The translations under genes and the position numbers were made by a program. A DNA stretch of 5,888 nucleotides from contig CAKPAT010000073.1 of NCBI GenBank assembly GCA_934133155.1, positions 1 through 5,888 of the forward strand, in the 5' to 3' direction. This stretch comes from an uncultured Bacilli bacterium (lineage in GTDB: Bacteria > Bacillota_I > Bacilli_A > RF39 > UBA660). Shown piece by piece: positions 5,453 through 5,888 of this stretch; the stretch's first letter is position 1; each line of letters begins with the position of its first letter. The notes beneath the pieces are model-generated. The model had not been told where the DNA came from, ran no database searches, and saw nothing but the letters and a program-made list of their open reading frames with translations.

Positions 5453-5474
5453 AATCGCTTATGGCGATTTTTTT
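5451..5474 (+). terminator. intrinsic terminator of hpf
   Basis: AAAATCGC (5451-5458) pairs with GCGATTTT (5464-5471) around TTATG, and T continues to 5474. The stem begins within the hpf stop codon. Confidence 0.85.
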
Positions 5475-5506
5475 CTATGGAAATGCTATTAATTTATGCT
5501 ATTTTC

Positions 5507-5515
5507 TGATAAAAT
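5507..5515 (+). promoter_or_regulatory. possible extended -10 element for secA
   Basis: TGATAAAAT matches the extended form TG-N-TATAAT at all but one position and lies 24 bases before the secA start. No good -35 box is found at 17 bases, so this rests on the extended -10 alone. Confidence 0.4.
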
Positions 5516-5538
5516 ACTAATAGACGGAGATGAGCACA

Positions 5539-5888
5539 ATGAAATTATTTAAGAAAATATTTGATCATGAATATAAAGAGTTAGAAAGATTTAAAGGTAT
5601 TGCTGATGAAATAATAGCTTTAGATGATGATATATCTAAACTTTCTGACAAAGAGTTAAAAGAAAAAACTGAAGAATTTAAAGAAAGAATTCAAAATGGT
5701 GAAACTTTAGAGGATATTAAAGTAGAGGCTTTTGCAGTGGCAAGGGAAGCTGCATATCGTGTAATTGGTGAAAAACCTTATTATGTACAGATATTAGGTG
5801 GTCTTGCTATTCATTTTGGTAATATTGCAGAAATGAAAACTGGTGAAGGTAAGACTTTAACATCGGTACTTCCTGCATATTTAAATGC
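5539..5888 (+). CDS. secA: preprotein translocase ATPase SecA, N-terminal part
   Basis: The first 116 codons of a gene that runs off the window. ATG 5539 follows GGAG (5526-5529) at nine bases. The N-terminus [18 protein letters not shown] is the amphipathic helix of SecA. The segment [19 protein letters not shown] is followed by the Q-motif region VQILGG (84-89) and the Walker A box [10 protein letters not shown], with the catalytic Lys at 105, as in B. subtilis (106). Family-typical LPAYLN follows at the window edge. SecA drives unfolded preproteins through SecYEG using ATP and would be needed to export the lipoprotein encoded upstream. One small difference from common sequences is HFG instead of HEG or HDG before NIAEM. 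Copy number cannot be judged here. Confidence 0.95.
   Translation, partial: MKLFKKIFDHEYKELERFKGIADEIIALDDDISKLSDKELKEKTEEFKERIQNGETLEDIKVEAFAVAREAAYRVIGEKPYYVQILGGLAIHFGNIAEMKTGEGKTLTSVLPAYLN

Noticed and set aside
1..5888. Mycoplasma-type code with TGA as tryptophan
   Set aside because: All genes are full length under the standard code, and tryptophan codons such as the pair in agrD are TGG.

Overview
This is AT-rich, low-GC Gram-positive (Bacillota) DNA, probably clostridial or from an uncultured gut Firmicute. Evidence: strong GGAGG-type ribosome sites, a long-form ribosome hibernation factor directly upstream of secA, an agr-type peptide quorum-sensing locus, and U-tailed hairpin terminators. 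All eight genes whose ends are visible stop with TAA, and tryptophan is encoded by TGG, so a standard (table 11) code fits and a Mycoplasma-type UGA-Trp code does not.

Layout from left to right on the plus strand. The window opens inside a type IIB (PMCA-like) calcium P-type ATPase (1-753). It is followed by a well-formed promoter and an unrecognised lipoprotein (804-1448) whose C-terminal half carries an 11-residue Trp/aromatic repeat. A tight terminator closes that unit. Next come agrA (LytTR response regulator, 1530-2231) and agrC (HPK10-type sensor kinase, 2232-3548), abutting with no gap. A symmetric hairpin at 3550-3571 separates this pair from the minus-strand pair agrB (4347 down to 3745) and a 39-codon agrD (3727 down to 3608), so agrAC and agrBD run tail to tail. 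Divergent from agrB is a cold-shock protein gene (4617-4829) with two perfect palindromes over its promoter. It is followed by hpf (4916-5452) and the start of secA (5539 to the window edge), each with its own start signals.

The central theme is a complete agr circuit. AgrD is a thiolactone pre-peptide with a core of ACDFWWL followed by a DEPECPKSL recognition tail. AgrB is the Cys/His membrane protease that would cut and cyclise it, AgrC the receptor kinase and AgrA the DNA-binding regulator. The arrangement (A-C facing D-B rather than the staphylococcal B-D-C-A operon), the apparent six-residue macrocycle and a second cysteine in the AgrD tail are the main oddities. The lipoprotein is a neighbour only; no functional tie can be shown. 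The csp-hpf-secA block looks like ordinary housekeeping chromosome. No tRNA, rRNA, CRISPR array, insertion sequence or attachment site was seen.
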